Notes under the pieces: model-generated
Told to the model about the DNA's origin: nothing
The model's input: the letters and a program-made list of their open reading frames with translations, nothing else
Database searches by the model: none
Shown here: positions 53,271 to 54,025 of the stretch, one piece after another
How the letters are laid out: every line of letters begins with the position of its first letter
Position numbering within the stretch: the stretch's first letter is position 1
Source of the DNA: RGIG5952 sp045603485
Lineage (GTDB): Bacteria; Verrucomicrobiota; Kiritimatiellia; RFP12; JAAYLN01
NCBI GenBank assembly: GCA_045603485.1
Contig: JAZUMF010000102.1
Location: 1 to 54,025 of the forward strand
Length of the DNA: 54,025 nucleotides
Reading direction: 5' to 3'
Program-made: the position numbers and the translations under genes

Positions 53271-53768
53271 TTTGTTCCGCACCGTAATCTCATTTTGTGA
53301 CCACCAAACCACTGAATAACCATCAAGTACCCAATACTACTATCACAAAATCTCTGCTTCACTGCGCCTTTGCCTCTCTGCGTTAAAACTTTTAGCTCCC
53401 ACTTTTTTTTTCACCAGATATTCCACTTCAAATTTGTTCCGCACCATAATCTCATTTTACTCTCCACCTCAATTTCTACCTCATTCCATCACTCGTCATC
53501 CCACTTTTACATTCCCTAATTTTGTTCCGCACCGTAATCTCATTTTGTGACCACCAAGCCACCGAATAACCATTAAGTCCCCAATACTACTATCGCAAAA
53601 TCTCTGCTTCTCTGCGCCTTTGCCTCTCTGCGTTAAAACTTTTAACATCTCCCTTTTTCACTTGATATTCCACTTCAAATTTGTTCCGCACCGTAATCTC
53701 ATTTTACTCTCCACCTCAATTTCTACCTCATTCCATCACCAGTCATCCCACTTTTACATTCCCTAATT
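53271..53768 (+). repeat. Tandem ~250-bp duplication within the array
   Basis: 53271-53520 and 53521-53768 are two similar units, each with two core motifs and a TCTGCG/TTAAAACTT module (TTTGCCTCTCTGCGTTAAAA in both). Differences are scattered substitutions and a 2-3 bp length change. Confidence 0.88.
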
Positions 53769-53885
53769 TTATTCCGCACCGTAATCTCATTTTGCATGGC
53801 ATAGCATCCATTTCACCCTCATCCCCCTATACACCCATCAATATCACCCTCATTTCAATTTTGTTCCGCACCGTAATCTCACTTT

Positions 53886-54025
53886 GCATAATTTGGATGA
53901 CAACAAGTAAATCATTGCACCGAAATAATACTTCGGGACTTCAAAATATATACATTGTCTTAATATCATTTATAGCAACGATATATACGATATTTTCAAT
54001 GTAGTCAAATCAGGTGAATTTCAAT
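53886..54025 (+). repeat. Flanking module L, copy 2, running off the window end
   Basis: Same sequence as copy 1 apart from scattered changes. The outer ACATTG/CAATGT stem (53952-53957 with 53997-54002) is kept, while the two inner stems have single mismatches. It continues past the window edge. Confidence 0.8.

Larger units (their letters stand above)
52959..53885 (+). repeat. Array of eight GTTCCGCACCGTAATCTC repeats
   Basis: Copies begin at about 52959, 53086, 53270, 53432, 53520, 53679, 53767 and 53859. All lie on the plus strand, each about 27 bp: a T-rich lead, the core GTTCCGCACCGTAATCTC and a CATTTT end. Spacing is 88-185 bp and intervals are not unique: some are copies of each other, unlike CRISPR spacers. 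Many intervals carry the TCTGCG/TTAAAACTT module. No cas gene or other effector is near. Confidence 0.9.

Noticed and set aside
52959..53885. CRISPR array
   Set aside because: Repeats are 88-185 bp apart, several intervals are copies of one another, and no cas genes are present.
52959..53885. Integron cassette array (attC-like sites)
   Set aside because: The core is not an inverted repeat with attC-like arms, there are no cassette ORFs in the intervals and no integrase.
53681..54004. 107-residue plus-strand reading frame as a gene
   Set aside because: It is a translation of three copies of the DNA repeat (FRTVISF/FRTVISL repeats) with no ribosome-binding site.

Overview
The window looks like a chromosomal piece of a Gram-negative, carbohydrate-degrading anaerobe. 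The best guess is the PVC group (Lentisphaerota or Kiritimatiellota). The reasons are a very long protein ending in a GreA domain, glycoside hydrolase / FAD oxidoreductase / SGNH esterase clusters, a GGGtGRT protein paired with an Fe-S scaffold protein, a predicted outer-membrane porin and a predicted lipoprotein. The assignment rests on recognised protein types only; no rRNA is present to settle it.

Layout. 1-3.7 kb: a perfect 100-bp palindrome at the very end, then a large GH42-like protein. 3.7-6.4 kb: the rpsO-pnp operon with a structured leader. 6.4-7.9 kb: a REP-associated tyrosine transposase (RAYT) with promoter-bearing repeats around it. 7.9-11 kb: uxuA-kdgK-eda, the lower hexuronate pathway (mannonate to KDG to KDPG to pyruvate plus glyceraldehyde 3-phosphate). 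11-15.1 kb: Sel1/FGE-like protein, glycerate kinase and, divergently, a mannose-1-phosphate guanylyltransferase. 15.1-25.2 kb: a long minus-strand run with nucleotide-sugar genes (rfbA, galU, manA), an amidase, a transporter, a divergent uracil-DNA glycosylase, an oxidoreductase, peptide deformylase, a CBM9-like protein, an MFS transporter and an SGNH esterase. 25.2-30.2 kb: U32 peptidase-family protein, a DinG-type helicase and a phosphatase-fold lipoprotein.

30.2-32.4 kb is a gene-poor scar: a 0.56-kb segment present twice, carrying broken pieces of a probable JAB-domain protein and a possible beta-helix protein, then a promoter repeat and two inverted copies of a short repeat. 32.4-38.4 kb: GreA-fusion protein, aspartate-semialdehyde dehydrogenase, isocitrate dehydrogenase, an amidohydrolase and tRNA-Ala(GGC). 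38.6-44.9 kb: an NtrB/NtrC-like sensor-regulator pair followed by a GT-C-like membrane protein and a frameshifted outer-membrane porin. 45-50.6 kb (minus): a four-gene operon of GH39-like hydrolase, two FAD oxidoreductases and an SGNH hydrolase. 50.8-52.6 kb (minus): Fe-S scaffold and GGGtGRT protein.

52.6-54.0 kb has no convincing gene. It holds a modular repeat field: eight copies of a motif with core GTTCCGCACCGTAATCTC, a tandem 250-bp duplication built on it, and a flanking module with a nested hairpin present twice. The same motif returns as an inverted pair at 32 kb. With the RAYT-linked promoter repeat and a set of extended -10 promoters that sit directly on start codons, this is the least explained part of the window.
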